Assembly (NCBI GenBank): GCA_024401645.1
Contig: JAKSKR010000002.1
Span: forward strand, 1-64,000
Reading direction: 5' to 3'
Length of the DNA: 64,000 nt
From: Paludibacteraceae bacterium
GTDB taxonomy: Bacteria; Bacteroidota; Bacteroidia; Bacteroidales; Paludibacteraceae
The position numbers and the translations under genes were made by a program. Below are positions 9,701 through 17,574 of this stretch, piece after piece. The notes under the pieces were generated by a model. That model did not search any database and was not told the origin of the DNA. It was given only the letters and a program-made list of their open reading frames with translations. The number at the start of each line of letters is the position of its first letter. Within the stretch, counting starts at the first letter, position 1.

Positions 9701-10207
9701 GGCGACAACAGCCTTGGTGCAAAATACTTGAACTTCAAGCTCGACAACGACAAACCTTCAACCATTGGTTTGTCTTACTTGAATGTTGCAGACCAAATAG
9801 ACCAGATTAAGTTTGTCTCGCATTCTACCAACTATTCTTATGGTAGGGCTCAAGACAACGGCGAAAAGTGGAAGATATTCACAATGTGCCTAAACGAAGA
9901 CCTTTACTCTGCAACCCCAGGCAAGGCAAACGGCTCGGTTTGCGAATTGCTTTCGGTTGACGAAGGCTTGGCGCTTACCGAAGAGCCAACGGTTAGAATT
10001 TACCCTAATCCGGTTTCTGACGTCTTAAACATCGAGAGCGACGAAACGGTTGAGGCTGTTGCCATCTACAGTATGAGTGGTTCAATGGTTATTAACGAGG
10101 TGGGCGACGTCAACGCTGTCAACGTTCACAGTTTGCCAAAGGGCATCTATATGCTCGAGACCATTACCGCTGGCACTACACAGCGTATGAAACTCATCAA
10201 ACGATAA
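6731..10207 (+). CDS. T9SS-exported CotH-like protein with Cys-rich repeats and lamin-tail domains
   Basis: 1158 residues. A signal peptide (1-25) is followed by three 38-residue Cys repeats (about 66-179) with a CSRC knuckle in each. Next come a lamin-tail-like domain (about 185-320) and a chitobiase C-terminal-like beta domain with YYTTDGTQPS (about 340-420). A CotH-kinase-like region follows (about 430-830; LRNGGTAFSC, YYLNGKYIGLMGLNER, LYDTDFGFG). Then a second lamin-tail-like domain (about 920-1060) and a C-terminal T9SS type A sorting tail (IYPNPVSDVLNI ... LPKGIYML ... MKLIKR). It is predicted to reach the cell surface through T9SS. CotH proteins are kinase-like; whether this one phosphorylates anything is unknown. 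A terminator follows at 10230. Confidence 0.88.
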   Translation: MKYIFELRFLCVLVSFLTCFNAFSAEELCPHEFVTDTVKASCTKAGLISSVCSLCGYKEQIELEAKGHNYERTEHKSATCLKTGLDTYVCSRCDASYLDTLAPKGHNYERTEHKSATCLKTGLDTYVCSRCEDSYLDTIPAKGHNYVSKVVEPTLQDSGYTKHTCSRCEDSYIDSIVPKLDIKDYYALKLNEVMPCNTSTIINKDDYNFVGYLEIYNPTTHTINLQNCVLTHYKMKSTGEYEEKWVWEIDKSLKVSANGYTLLWMDETTRSGHAPYKLDPDGGYLTLRAEGVLVDSLAYGEADVHVAFGRYGETTGLMEPSPGAENTPVYTNRCSKPVFSQTPGVLNTSISLVLTSKTEGASIYYTTDGTQPSATNGKLYTAAISVAANANIRAIAYKNGMLPSKITTGSYIFMDAAHSKCNGFTVPIVSITIDKLYYDDSKYGMFVVGSNGVQGEKDCQSEWANYNRDWKRPLNFEYFVDGKQVVSQEVESAIEGGCSRNEKIKSISLKTSKKTGKSKYDYTFFDCKPNVKHQTLHLRNGGTAFSCIPFRDGLMQTFTHGMNIDYQAYQPVAYYLNGKYIGLMGLNERTNADYVKANYGYEDEEIDLISISDQTGIKASKGDKVAYNELVSYLNDNDPKTTDGYYEEACKRMDMDEYIDYNIFQQFIVNTDWPGNNTKIWRAKDGGRFRWILYDTDFGFGLCGYSWLNSSDRNMIEWCKGYDGSWANQQTWMVDIFKPLSKNPDFKKKFTTKYLINLADRFSEENINHVFDSIIDLVSDEFCASGGDDSRLSSMRKFALERPKNIYKHLKYYVDGDSVVNFSINSDVDGAVFALNGEKINNFNGKYIAGYDFDIQAYAPAGYKFVGWEISDSSSIKSLATSGAKEAYVPGTMSGTLKKSVNIWAIFKKCDEALPTLVINEVCASSDSKSANADDYHSYPDWIELYNYGEKDIDLSGFIITNSKNNMVSQLPLNSNMIIKAGGYKVLWAKGDNSLGAKYLNFKLDNDKPSTIGLSYLNVADQIDQIKFVSHSTNYSYGRAQDNGEKWKIFTMCLNEDLYSATPGKANGSVCELLSVDEGLALTEEPTVRIYPNPVSDVLNIESDETVEAVAIYSMSGSMVINEVGDVNAVNVHSLPKGIYMLETITAGTTQRMKLIKR
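6926..7267 (+). repeat. Three in-frame 114-bp tandem repeats in the CotH-like gene
   Basis: Units begin at 6926, 7040 and 7154, each coding 38 residues starting KGHNY. Units 1 and 2 are almost identical in DNA, with a few mostly synonymous changes. Unit 3 keeps the KGHNY start and the CSRCEDSY end but differs in the middle. The pattern indicates recent duplication of one unit. Each unit encodes a CxxC knuckle like those in surface repeats of Firmicutes. Confidence 0.9.
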
Positions 10208-10229
10208 TCTCATAATTTGAATTATAAGG

Positions 10230-10258
10230 AAAACCGAGTACATTTGTGCTCGGTTTTT
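10230..10258 (+). terminator. Rho-independent terminator after the CotH-like gene
   Basis: AAAACCGAGTAC and its imperfect complement GTGCTCGGTTTT form a stem around an ATTT loop, followed by a T run. It lies 22 bp after the stop codon at 10207. Confidence 0.85.
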
Positions 10259-10294
10259 ATGTTTCTGTATTAAAGCAATAACACGGTATTTCTT

Positions 10295-11464
10295 ATGCAA
10301 ACAAAATATAACTTCGACCAGGTTGTTAATCGTCGTAATTCTAATTCCTATAAGTGGGATAATACTCAACCTGATGTCTTGCCGCTTTGGGTGGCCGATA
10401 TGGACTTCCAGGCTGCCCCTTGCATTACGCAGGCTTTGCATCGCCGCATCGACCATGGGGTGTTTGGCTATGTTAAGGTACCCGAATCGTACTACGATGC
10501 TGTTATCTCGTGGTTCAGTCGCCGACATGGGTGGACCATGCAGCGCGATTGGATTGTCTACATACCCGGCGTAGTGCCCGCATTATCGGCCATCATTAAG
10601 GCTATGACGAACCCTGGCGACAAGGTGCTTATTCAAACACCGGTCTACAACTGTTTCTTCTCGTCTATTCGTAACAATGGTTGCATCATCGAAGAGAACG
10701 AGTTGGTCTATGCCAATGGCACCTATACGATCGATTTCGACGATTTTGAGCGCCGTGTGTCAAATCCACAGGTAAAGGTATTCGTACTTTGCAACCCTCA
10801 CAATCCGGCAGGTCGTGTTTGGACAGCCGACGAGTTGCGCCGCATGGGCGAACTCTGTTTAAAGCATGGTGTTTTTGTTATTGCCGACGAAATTCACTGC
10901 GAAATGGTAAGCCCAGGTCATGCCTACACGCCTTATGGTACACTATCGCCCGAACTTTTAAAGAATGCAGCCATCTGTACTTCGCCTAGCAAGGCGTTTA
11001 ATTTGGCAGCCTTGCAAATATCTAACATCACCATTGCCGATGCCGATGTTCGTCAGCGTGTCGACAAGGCCATCAACATCAACGAGGTGTGCGACGTCAA
11101 TGCCTTTGGCGTAGAAGCGCTACAAGCAGCTTATAACGAAGGTGAGGAGTGGCTAGATGAAGCAAATGCCTACATCTATAACAATTATCAGGTTCTATGC
11201 GATTTTGCGAAAGCAAACCTGCCTTATGTGCAAGTCTGCAAACTAGAAGGTTCTTATTTGGCTTGGCTCAAGCTCGACGGCTTTGCACCTTCTGCCGAAG
11301 TGGCTTCACGTCTTGAAAATGAATTCGGCCTTAAACTCTCTCCGGGACAAATCTACGGTGAAAGGGCCGGACGCGACTTCCTTCGCCTTAACTTGGCTTG
11401 TCCTAATGCAACCCTTGTCGCGGCTTTAAATCGCCTAAAAACTGGTTTAGATGCAATGAGGTAA
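10295..11464 (+). CDS. MalY/PatB-family PLP-dependent C-S lyase/aminotransferase
   Basis: 389 residues, fold type I PLP enzyme. The N-terminus has RRNSNSYKWD and LPLWVADMDF, typical of MalY/PatB. CNPHNPAGRVW binds the PLP phosphate region, ADEIHCEM carries the Asp that contacts the pyridine nitrogen, and TSPSKAFNLAAL contains the Schiff-base lysine. Members cleave cystathionine or other cysteine S-conjugates to pyruvate, ammonia and a thiol; some act as aminotransferases. Cytoplasmic, full length, probably monocistronic between two terminators. Confidence 0.92.
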   Translation: MQTKYNFDQVVNRRNSNSYKWDNTQPDVLPLWVADMDFQAAPCITQALHRRIDHGVFGYVKVPESYYDAVISWFSRRHGWTMQRDWIVYIPGVVPALSAIIKAMTNPGDKVLIQTPVYNCFFSSIRNNGCIIEENELVYANGTYTIDFDDFERRVSNPQVKVFVLCNPHNPAGRVWTADELRRMGELCLKHGVFVIADEIHCEMVSPGHAYTPYGTLSPELLKNAAICTSPSKAFNLAALQISNITIADADVRQRVDKAININEVCDVNAFGVEALQAAYNEGEEWLDEANAYIYNNYQVLCDFAKANLPYVQVCKLEGSYLAWLKLDGFAPSAEVASRLENEFGLKLSPGQIYGERAGRDFLRLNLACPNATLVAALNRLKTGLDAMR

Positions 11465-11520
11465 ATGTAATCTCTTTATAGAAACCACCTTTGCCACGGA
11501 AGTTTATTCGTCACGCAAAA

Positions 11521-11562
11521 ATAAATATCCCCAAATGTGCACTCGCATATTTGGGGATGTTT
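11521..11562. terminator. Bidirectional terminator between convergent genes
   Basis: ATCCCCAAAT (11527-11536) pairs with ATTTGGGGAT (11549-11558) around a GC-containing loop. It sits between the stop of the PatB-like gene (11464) and the stop of the minus-strand PDDEXK gene (11579). Confidence 0.75.
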
Positions 11563-11578
11563 GCTAAACTGTAACTAG

Positions 11579-12508
11579 TTACAATTTCTCTATTTCTTCT
11601 ACTGAAAGACCGGTTGCCTTGGTGATAATGTCAAAAGCAACACCCAATTTTTTCAAGTTGCGGGCGTTATCATATTTTTCTTTTATTCGTCCTTCTTCAC
11701 GTCCTTCAGCTCGCCCTTCTTCACGTCCTTCAGCTCGTCCTTCTTCACGTCCTTCTTCACGTCCTTCTGCCAAGCCATCGTTTTTTGCGGTGTTAATCAC
11801 ATCGTTTTGTATGCGGACATTGTCTAGGTGGCGTTCGTAGGCCTGGCGCTCTTCCGGTGTCATAGAAATGTATTTCAACTTCTCGCGGGCTTCTTGCAAA
11901 CCGGGCACTTGGGTATCGTCCTTAATGACTCCGTTCTTAATATACTCCATCCACTCTTCTATCGGTGTTTTCGCCAACGAGTTGAACTGGTTGACCCTTA
12001 TAAGGAAATACTCTGGGAAAACGTCCCCAGCCGGCCACTTGCGGAAGGTACCTTGTTGTTTTCGGCTTATTTGAAGCACATCATCAGCAAATACGCCCTT
12101 GAATTCGGTTTTGCCATGGTACAGATAGTCCTTTCCTGTGCCCATATCAAAATAGAGGATGTTGACTGAATAGACTTTTTTTACCTTGTCGTAGTCGCAG
12201 CCCAGTGACACATGCTCGCAGATTGTCTTGCTTACCCCATAAAGGATGCGTTCCAAGAAATACACCTCACGCGATAGTTGTACCTCCACGATGATTATCT
12301 CATCTTTCGAGTTTCTAGCCTTGATGTCCACACGGTTGAACTTGTCGTCGTAGCTGTCTTGGTTACTCTCGCTTTCAAGTATTTCAGTAATGGTAATCTT
12401 TTCGTCGAGGAGCACTGTCAACAAGCCTTCTAACACGCTAAAGTTGGCCTTGTCGCGAAGCATTCGCTTCACGGCCCAGTCAAAATGTATGTATTTTTCA
12501 GCTACCAT
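11579..12508 (-). CDS. Rpn/PD-(D/E)XK nuclease family transposase-like protein
   Basis: 309 residues. The N-terminal FDWAVKRMLRDKANFSVLEG and the core RVDIKARNSKDEIIIVEVQL (Asp, then E-x-Q in place of E-x-K) are the nuclease motif of the Rpn / 'PD-(D/E)XK nuclease family transposase' group, linked to RecA-independent recombination in E. coli. Near the C-terminus is a run of REEG/RAEG units (about residues 245-269) encoded by short tandem repeats, then a helical tail. No terminal inverted repeats are seen, so this is not an insertion sequence. A perfect promoter lies upstream at 12531-12561. Confidence 0.88.
   Translation of the reverse strand: MVAEKYIHFDWAVKRMLRDKANFSVLEGLLTVLLDEKITITEILESESNQDSYDDKFNRVDIKARNSKDEIIIVEVQLSREVYFLERILYGVSKTICEHVSLGCDYDKVKKVYSVNILYFDMGTGKDYLYHGKTEFKGVFADDVLQISRKQQGTFRKWPAGDVFPEYFLIRVNQFNSLAKTPIEEWMEYIKNGVIKDDTQVPGLQEAREKLKYISMTPEERQAYERHLDNVRIQNDVINTAKNDGLAEGREEGREEGRAEGREEGRAEGREEGRIKEKYDNARNLKKLGVAFDIITKATGLSVEEIEKL
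11693..11770 (-). repeat. 12-bp tandem repeats coding REEG/RAEG
   Basis: The plus strand shows repeated CGTCCTTCTTCA / CGTCCTTCAGCT units, giving alternating REEG and RAEG tetrapeptides near the C-terminus of the PDDEXK protein. In-frame unit gain or loss would change only the length of this charged, probably helical linker. Copy number is likely to vary between strains. Confidence 0.8.
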
Positions 12509-12530
12509 AACCTTGGGTTTGTTGTTTCAA

Positions 12531-12561
12531 CAAAAATACATCTTTTAGATTATAACTCAAA
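12531..12561 (-). promoter_or_regulatory. Promoter of the PDDEXK gene
   Basis: On the minus strand TTTG (12558-12561), 19 bp, TATTTTTG (12531-12538): a full match to the Bacteroidetes -33/-7 consensus. It lies 22 bp upstream of the ATG at 12508 and leaves a very short 5' leader. Confidence 0.75.
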
Positions 12562-12564
12562 ATT

Positions 12565-12996
12565 TTATGAGTTCCTAACAAATATGTCAGCCAGTGCCTT
12601 GTGGGCATCTTCCATTCCAAAAAGAGCAACGCCAATGCGCAGTGCTTTTTTCTTATGTTCCAACTCGGCGTTTACGCCAATCTTCCCTTTCTCGGGTTGC
12701 CATTTGTTTAGGGCTTCGGTTTGGAGTGCTACGTTTGACGGGGTGTTGGCAATGAGTGTAACCAGGTGCTTCTTGTCGGCAAGTTTAGCGGCAATGCCCA
12801 TCTGTAACAACATAAGCTCATCCTCGTCAATGTCAACAATATCAACGTTCCCATTGCTTTCTACTTGTTCTGCAGCCTTGTTGCAACGGTCTTCAAGCGT
12901 AAGCAGAACGTTGAAAGGAATTCTGCATTCGGTAACTAGGAAGTTCTTGTATGCTTCCCAATATTTTATCTTTTTGAAAAAGTCGAAAATTGACAT
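12565..12996 (-). CDS. Hypothetical protein, translationally coupled to the LRR-TonB gene
   Basis: A 143-residue cytoplasmic protein without signal peptide or membrane helix. It is mostly helical and acidic in the middle (VDIVDIDEDELMLLQMG). I do not recognise a family. Its ATG overlaps the stop of the upstream LRR-TonB gene in a TAATG junction at 12996, so the two are one operon and probably translationally coupled. That makes it a candidate partner or assembly factor of the LRR-TonB protein, by context only. Confidence 0.75.
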   Translation of the reverse strand: MSIFDFFKKIKYWEAYKNFLVTECRIPFNVLLTLEDRCNKAAEQVESNGNVDIVDIDEDELMLLQMGIAAKLADKKHLVTLIANTPSNVALQTEALNKWQPEKGKIGVNAELEHKKKALRIGVALFGMEDAHKALADIFVRNS

Positions 12997-15041
12997 TACT
13001 TGCGAATGTTGATTTTAATTTCATTTTCCGAACGGACGTCCTGTCCGTCTTTCTTTGCAGGTGTCCAGCGTGGCATTGAGAATAGGGTGGCAACAGCCTC
13101 GGCATCTAACTCGTTGCCTTGCGATTGGGTTACCTTCAAATTGCTGATGGCACCGCTCTTTTCTACCACAAAGCAGATGGTAACGGTTCCTTGTTTGCCC
13201 TTGGCATGCTTCGGATAGGTTACATTTTCCTTCAAGAAGTTGGCAAGTGCCGCATCGCCATTGGCGAAGTGTGCCTTTTCGTCTACCTCGTTAGCCTTGT
13301 ATATGATGCTGTTCTCTTTGTTGCGAGATATGTTTATCTCTTGCGAGATAGAAGAGTACACCATAAAGCACTGTTCCATCGACGCGTTTTCAACGGCTGC
13401 CATTTTCTCGGCAAGTTCGCTTTCGGTTTCTTCCCTAACTATTTCGTAAGTCTTGCCGTTTATGTGCTTAAATTCCTTCCAACCCAATGCGTTGTGGTAG
13501 GCGTCTTCGCTACCGCTTGGCACAGTTAGTTGCAAGGTGTCGCTAATGGCATAGCTGGCAAGCATGTTTGCCCTTGGTGGCTTTGTTCCTTCTACCTTTA
13601 GCTCGGTAAGGCCCTCGCAGGTTGCAATGGAGCTGATGCCCACACTGTCTACTGATGCCGGAATGGTCAGGCTCTTCATGCTGCTACAGCTGGCAAAGGC
13701 TGCAAAGCCAATGGTCTTTAGGTTTGCAGGTAACTTTAGGTCTTCTAGGCTGCTGCAGTTGGTGAATGCAGCACCGCCAATGCTTTGCAAGCTGGCTGGT
13801 AGTTTTAGGCTCATTAGGGTAGTGTCGCCCGCAAATGCCATGTCGCCAATGGTGGTAAGGGTGCTTGGCAACGATATGTCCCTCAATCTGAAACAGAGGG
13901 CAAGGCACGCTTCTGGCAACTCGGTCACACCTTCTGGAATATTGATTGATTCGAGGTTCGAACAACCTTGGAAGGCTTGTTTGCTGATCGTTTTCACGTT
14001 GCTAGGCAATGTCAAGCTCTTCAACTTGGCGCAACCGAAGAAGGCATTAACGCCAATCTTGGTCACACCTTTCGGAATGTTAATCTTTGTAAGGTTGCCA
14101 CAGCCGTAGAAAACGTCTTCTTGAATGATGTTGATGCGGTCGGGCAGTTCAATGTCTTCTAGGTTCGAACAGCTGTAGAATGCACCGTAACCAACCGACG
14201 TACAGCTGGTTGGTATGGTTATCTTCTTTATGTTCTTACAGCCCGAAAATGCGTACATGCCGACTCTGACAACACCGTTAGGTATGGTATAGACGTCGCC
14301 TGTCTTTCCGGCAGGGTATTGCAAGACTATCTTACCGTCTTTGCTGTAAAGTACACCGCCAGCGGTTGAGCAGAAACGCTTGTTGGTTGGGTCTACTTTT
14401 ATGAACGAAAGGTTCACGCAACCGGCAAAGGCTGCACCGCCAATGCTTGCTACTTCGGCTGGAATTTCAATGGCTTTCAACTCGGTACAGCGGGCAAATG
14501 CTTCCTTGCCGATAGACTGGGCACGCTTTGGCAACTTAATGGTCTTTAAGTTTTGGCAGTCGGCAAAACAACCGTTCGAAATGATGGTGACGCCTTGTGG
14601 AATGGTAAAGGTTTCCATCTTTTCGCATTCGGCAAAGGCATAGTCGCCTATTGAATTTACCTTTTCGGGTATGTTTATGCTGGTAAGGTTCTTACAACCG
14701 CCAAATGCCGAGTGCCCTATGCGGGTTAGGCTAGCTGGCAACACCACTTTTGTCAGCGTCTTACATTCCGAGAAGGCTTCGTCGGGTATTGCAGTCAGGG
14801 TGGTGGCGCTTAAGTCAATAGTGGCAAGTCTGCCACTGTCGCCTTGTGCAAGTTCTCGAAGCTCCATTAGGTCTTCCACGTTAAGTGGACCGTTTATCTT
14901 AATGCTGGTAATGCTTTTCTTGTCTTTTTTGCTTATTTTGCTAGCCAAGCTACCTGCATTGGGCAGGCTGACTGTCGTTTGGGCAGATATGGTGAAAAGG
15001 CTTATCAGCAGTCCTATTAGGGTTGTTTGTAGTCTCAACAT
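12996..15041 (-). CDS. BspA-type LRR protein with C-terminal TonB domain
   Basis: 681 residues. A signal peptide (1-20, cleaving near ISAQT) is followed by about eighteen LRR_5/BspA-type repeats (about 60-500; recurring CxxLxxIxLPxxxxxIGxxAFxxC). The C-terminal region (about 595-681) matches the TonB/energy-transducer fold: FLKENVTYPKHAKGKQG, then FVVEKSGAISNLKV, LDAEAV and MPRWTPAKKDG. BspA repeats usually bind host or matrix ligands, while TonB C-domains contact outer-membrane receptors. Having both on one secreted chain without an N-terminal TonB anchor is unusual. First gene of a two-gene operon. Confidence 0.88.
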   Translation of the reverse strand: MLRLQTTLIGLLISLFTISAQTTVSLPNAGSLASKISKKDKKSITSIKINGPLNVEDLMELRELAQGDSGRLATIDLSATTLTAIPDEAFSECKTLTKVVLPASLTRIGHSAFGGCKNLTSINIPEKVNSIGDYAFAECEKMETFTIPQGVTIISNGCFADCQNLKTIKLPKRAQSIGKEAFARCTELKAIEIPAEVASIGGAAFAGCVNLSFIKVDPTNKRFCSTAGGVLYSKDGKIVLQYPAGKTGDVYTIPNGVVRVGMYAFSGCKNIKKITIPTSCTSVGYGAFYSCSNLEDIELPDRINIIQEDVFYGCGNLTKINIPKGVTKIGVNAFFGCAKLKSLTLPSNVKTISKQAFQGCSNLESINIPEGVTELPEACLALCFRLRDISLPSTLTTIGDMAFAGDTTLMSLKLPASLQSIGGAAFTNCSSLEDLKLPANLKTIGFAAFASCSSMKSLTIPASVDSVGISSIATCEGLTELKVEGTKPPRANMLASYAISDTLQLTVPSGSEDAYHNALGWKEFKHINGKTYEIVREETESELAEKMAAVENASMEQCFMVYSSISQEINISRNKENSIIYKANEVDEKAHFANGDAALANFLKENVTYPKHAKGKQGTVTICFVVEKSGAISNLKVTQSQGNELDAEAVATLFSMPRWTPAKKDGQDVRSENEIKINIRK

Positions 15042-15152
15042 GTCATCTCGTTTTTTGTTGTAGCTATAAAAATAGTTTTTTTTTGCTGAATGGCTAGCAT
15101 GTTTGGTTAAAAAGTTATGGAAAATTAAGACTCATATCATCTACATTGTTGC

Positions 15153-15160
15153 TATCTTTG
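15153..15160 (+). promoter_or_regulatory. -7 box that fixes the DUF554 start
   Basis: TATCTTTG (followed by C) is a perfect Bacteroidetes -7 box, 20 bp before the ATG at 15181. The reading frame is open back to 15103, but the box lies inside that extension, so translation must start at or after 15181. Confidence 0.6.
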
Positions 15161-15180
15161 CGTTCACAATAATTTGTTAT

Positions 15181-15882
15181 ATGTTAGGTACAATAGTCAA
15201 CGCAACTGCCATACTTGTAGGCTCAAGCATTGGTTCCATCTTTAAGCAATCGGTCAAGGAGAAATACCGTAAGGTGTTGTTCAATGCCTTGGGCTTGGCG
15301 TCCATCATGTTAGGTGTCAATGCATCGGTCGGCAACATGCACAAGAGTGAGTTCCCGGTGCTTTTCATCATTAGTTTGGCTGTAGGAAGTGTTGTGGGTA
15401 CCTATTTCGACTTTGCCGGCAAACTCGACCAGTTTGAACAGCGCCGTAGGGCAAAACGTAAGCAGTCTGACGATGCCCCCCGTCTGGTTGAAGGTCTTAC
15501 CACAGGTTGCCTATTGTTCTGCATAGGCACATTTTCAATAGTTGGTCCCGTCCTTTCTGCTTTAGAAGGCAACAACACATTCCTCTATACCAATGCTACG
15601 CTCGACTTTGTTTCAAGCATGGTGCTGGCTGCTGTCTATGGTTGGGGTATGATGTTGGCTGCTCCTATTCTTTTTTGTTGGCAAGGCATGTTCTACGTCA
15701 TTGCTTTGGTCTTTCGTGAGGCAATGCCCGAACCTATGCGTGTAGAACTTTCTATTGTGGGTGGGGTGCTAATCCTTTGCTCTGGCCTTTCGTTGCTGAA
15801 TATAAAAGATTGCAAGACGGTCAACCTGCTCCCTAGCTTGCTGGTGCCTGTCTTGTTTTATTTGGTAAAGGGCTGTTTTTAA
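15181..15882 (+). CDS. DUF554 family membrane protein
   Basis: A 233-residue polytopic inner-membrane protein. It begins MLGTIVNATAILVGSSIGS, the standard DUF554 N-terminus, which with the promoter at 15153 supports this start over the upstream one at 15103. About seven hydrophobic helices; TTGCLLFCIGTFSIVGPVLSALEG is the family core. DUF554 proteins (YdfK/YqgA-like) are uncharacterised and possibly transporters. Probably monocistronic, divergent from the LRR-TonB operon. Confidence 0.88.
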   Translation: MLGTIVNATAILVGSSIGSIFKQSVKEKYRKVLFNALGLASIMLGVNASVGNMHKSEFPVLFIISLAVGSVVGTYFDFAGKLDQFEQRRRAKRKQSDDAPRLVEGLTTGCLLFCIGTFSIVGPVLSALEGNNTFLYTNATLDFVSSMVLAAVYGWGMMLAAPILFCWQGMFYVIALVFREAMPEPMRVELSIVGGVLILCSGLSLLNIKDCKTVNLLPSLLVPVLFYLVKGCF

Positions 15883-15946
15883 GACGTCTTGAATTTCTTC
15901 TTGGGTAGGGCGCTATAAGTTATATGAAATGCAAATGATTAATGGG

Positions 15947-17233
15947 CTAGTGGGCTGTATATTTTGCTTCGTTTACGTCTTTGCTTTCCTCTGTTTCCTG
16001 TCTGCACAGCCTCTTAAAGTGTGAAATGATCTTTGTTGTAAATAAAGCTTCACATTGTTCCTTTGTTAAATCGTAGGCTCCTTCGTAGTCTACGTGTAGC
16101 AAATAATTAATTTTTTCCGAAAGGGTAAACGCCACGTTGTCGAAATGGAAGGCCTCTTCTACCGACAATGGTATCAACTGCAAGAAGTTGATGGTACGGC
16201 CGGTCTTGGTAGTATAGTGGGTGCGGATAAGGTAGGGTAACGGACGGCATAGAAATACACTCTTCGACTTTGCCGCTTCTAGTTCTTCTTCATAACTGAT
16301 AGTCTCGTTGCAGAAGTATGCCTCGCCATAGTCTTTTGGCGAACGGGCAACCATCTTCAAAAGTCTTATTGGCCACCAGTTCTCTTCCTTAATGTCTCCT
16401 TCCTCAAACACCTTCCAGTCGGGCGGTAGGTACATTACGTATTCGTTGTATTCCGTATTTAGGTTTTTAATGCGTTGCTCGTCGGTAAGTGGCATTCGGT
16501 ATGCCCCGGCTCCAATGGTGACAATGGTGTAGTACGGGTTTTCTTCGCTTGGTTCTATGACGGCGAGGTCTATATGAACACCTTCCGATTTCTTCTCGTG
16601 TCCAATCGATGCAATCTCACCGAAACGATGTTCAATATAGTCTTGTATGTCGTCAATTTCATCAGCCCCATAATAGTCATCTGTTTCATCCAATGCAGCA
16701 CCTTCTTTTGCTTGCTTCCAGAATGCCAACAGGTTTTTCAGGTCCTCTTTTAGGCCGTCACCTGTTAGGTGTATTATTTCCGCAATCTCGGCTTCTTTCG
16801 AAAAGGTAATGACAATGCTGTCGCTGTATTCGTAGACTTTTTCTACTGATTTCCATGGCTCTGTCAGGTGGCGAACGTGTGTCCCATCGCATACTACCAT
16901 TAACGAAATGCCGTATTTGTCGAATCTGTAATATGCTTTGTTTCCAAGTACCTTATACAGCTTGTAGACGTTGTAGACAAATATTGACTTTAAGCAGATG
17001 GTTACGCCTAAAAACAAAAATAGCGAACGCCAATGCCCTGTTAGAAGACCGAAAAATAATGTAAATACAAGAACAACGACCTGTAGGCCTTGGGCAATGG
17101 GCAGGCTTGCAAAGTGATGTTCGAAAGCTGATTTTAGAAGTGTAGGGAACGAGGTGTGAAACTCGCTTCTAAAAGAATATGCTTCCTCGGGTGTTTGGGT
17201 GTTTCCTATATTCTTAATGTCGTATGCCTTCAT
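15947..17233 (-). CDS. YcxB-like membrane protein
   Basis: 428 residues from the ATG at 17233. A longer frame to 17257 exists, but that codon overlaps the -7 box at 17255-17262, so the later ATG is correct. Two hydrophobic helices (about residues 52-95) are followed by a soluble region whose first part (YYRFDKYGISLMVVCDGT ... WKSVEKVYEYSDSIVITF) has the YcxB-like C-terminal pattern. The remaining 250 residues are unfamiliar. The topology suggests a cytoplasmic sensor-like or scaffold domain. Function unknown. Confidence 0.7.
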   Translation of the reverse strand: MKAYDIKNIGNTQTPEEAYSFRSEFHTSFPTLLKSAFEHHFASLPIAQGLQVVVLVFTLFFGLLTGHWRSLFLFLGVTICLKSIFVYNVYKLYKVLGNKAYYRFDKYGISLMVVCDGTHVRHLTEPWKSVEKVYEYSDSIVITFSKEAEIAEIIHLTGDGLKEDLKNLLAFWKQAKEGAALDETDDYYGADEIDDIQDYIEHRFGEIASIGHEKKSEGVHIDLAVIEPSEENPYYTIVTIGAGAYRMPLTDEQRIKNLNTEYNEYVMYLPPDWKVFEEGDIKEENWWPIRLLKMVARSPKDYGEAYFCNETISYEEELEAAKSKSVFLCRPLPYLIRTHYTTKTGRTINFLQLIPLSVEEAFHFDNVAFTLSEKINYLLHVDYEGAYDLTKEQCEALFTTKIISHFKRLCRQETEESKDVNEAKYTAH

Positions 17234-17254
17234 GTGTGAAAGTGATTGTTGATG

Positions 17255-17285
17255 CAAATATAAAGGTCATAAAGCCATCTTCCAA
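17255..17285 (-). promoter_or_regulatory. Promoter of the YcxB-like gene
   Basis: On the minus strand TTGG (17282-17285), 19 bp, TATATTTG (17255-17262). It lies 21 bp upstream of the ATG at 17233 and rules out the more upstream start codon. In the rest of the roughly 280-bp stretch to 17540 I see only AT-rich sequence. Confidence 0.65.
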
Positions 17286-17539
17286 CAATTTTTTTATATA
17301 CCAAATGGTAGTTAAAGTTTTCTGATGTTTTCGTTTTCTGCGTTAGGCAGTTTTCAAAGACATCTTTGATGACTGTTTTCCAGGCCTTTCCAAGTGGTAA
17401 CTATGTCCTAAAAGGCCGTTTTCTGTTAACAAACTATCACATTTTATTATTCTGCTACCGATTGGTATATAATTCCCATTTTTTTTCGTTCGAAAGTGTT
17501 TTTTTTCTTATGTTGACGTTATCTGTCAATTTGTGCCAA

Positions 17540-17547
17540 TAACTTTG
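17540..17547 (+). promoter_or_regulatory. -7 box upstream of small membrane protein gene
   Basis: TAACTTTG (then C) lies 27 bp before the ATG at 17575 on the plus strand. No good -33 element at standard spacing. Confidence 0.5.
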
Positions 17548-17574
17548 CCTTACAATTAAAAAAACGATACTATT

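Noticed and set aside
15103..15180. N-terminal extension of the DUF554 protein
   Set aside because: A perfect -7 box lies inside the extension, and the family N-terminus begins at the ATG at 15181.
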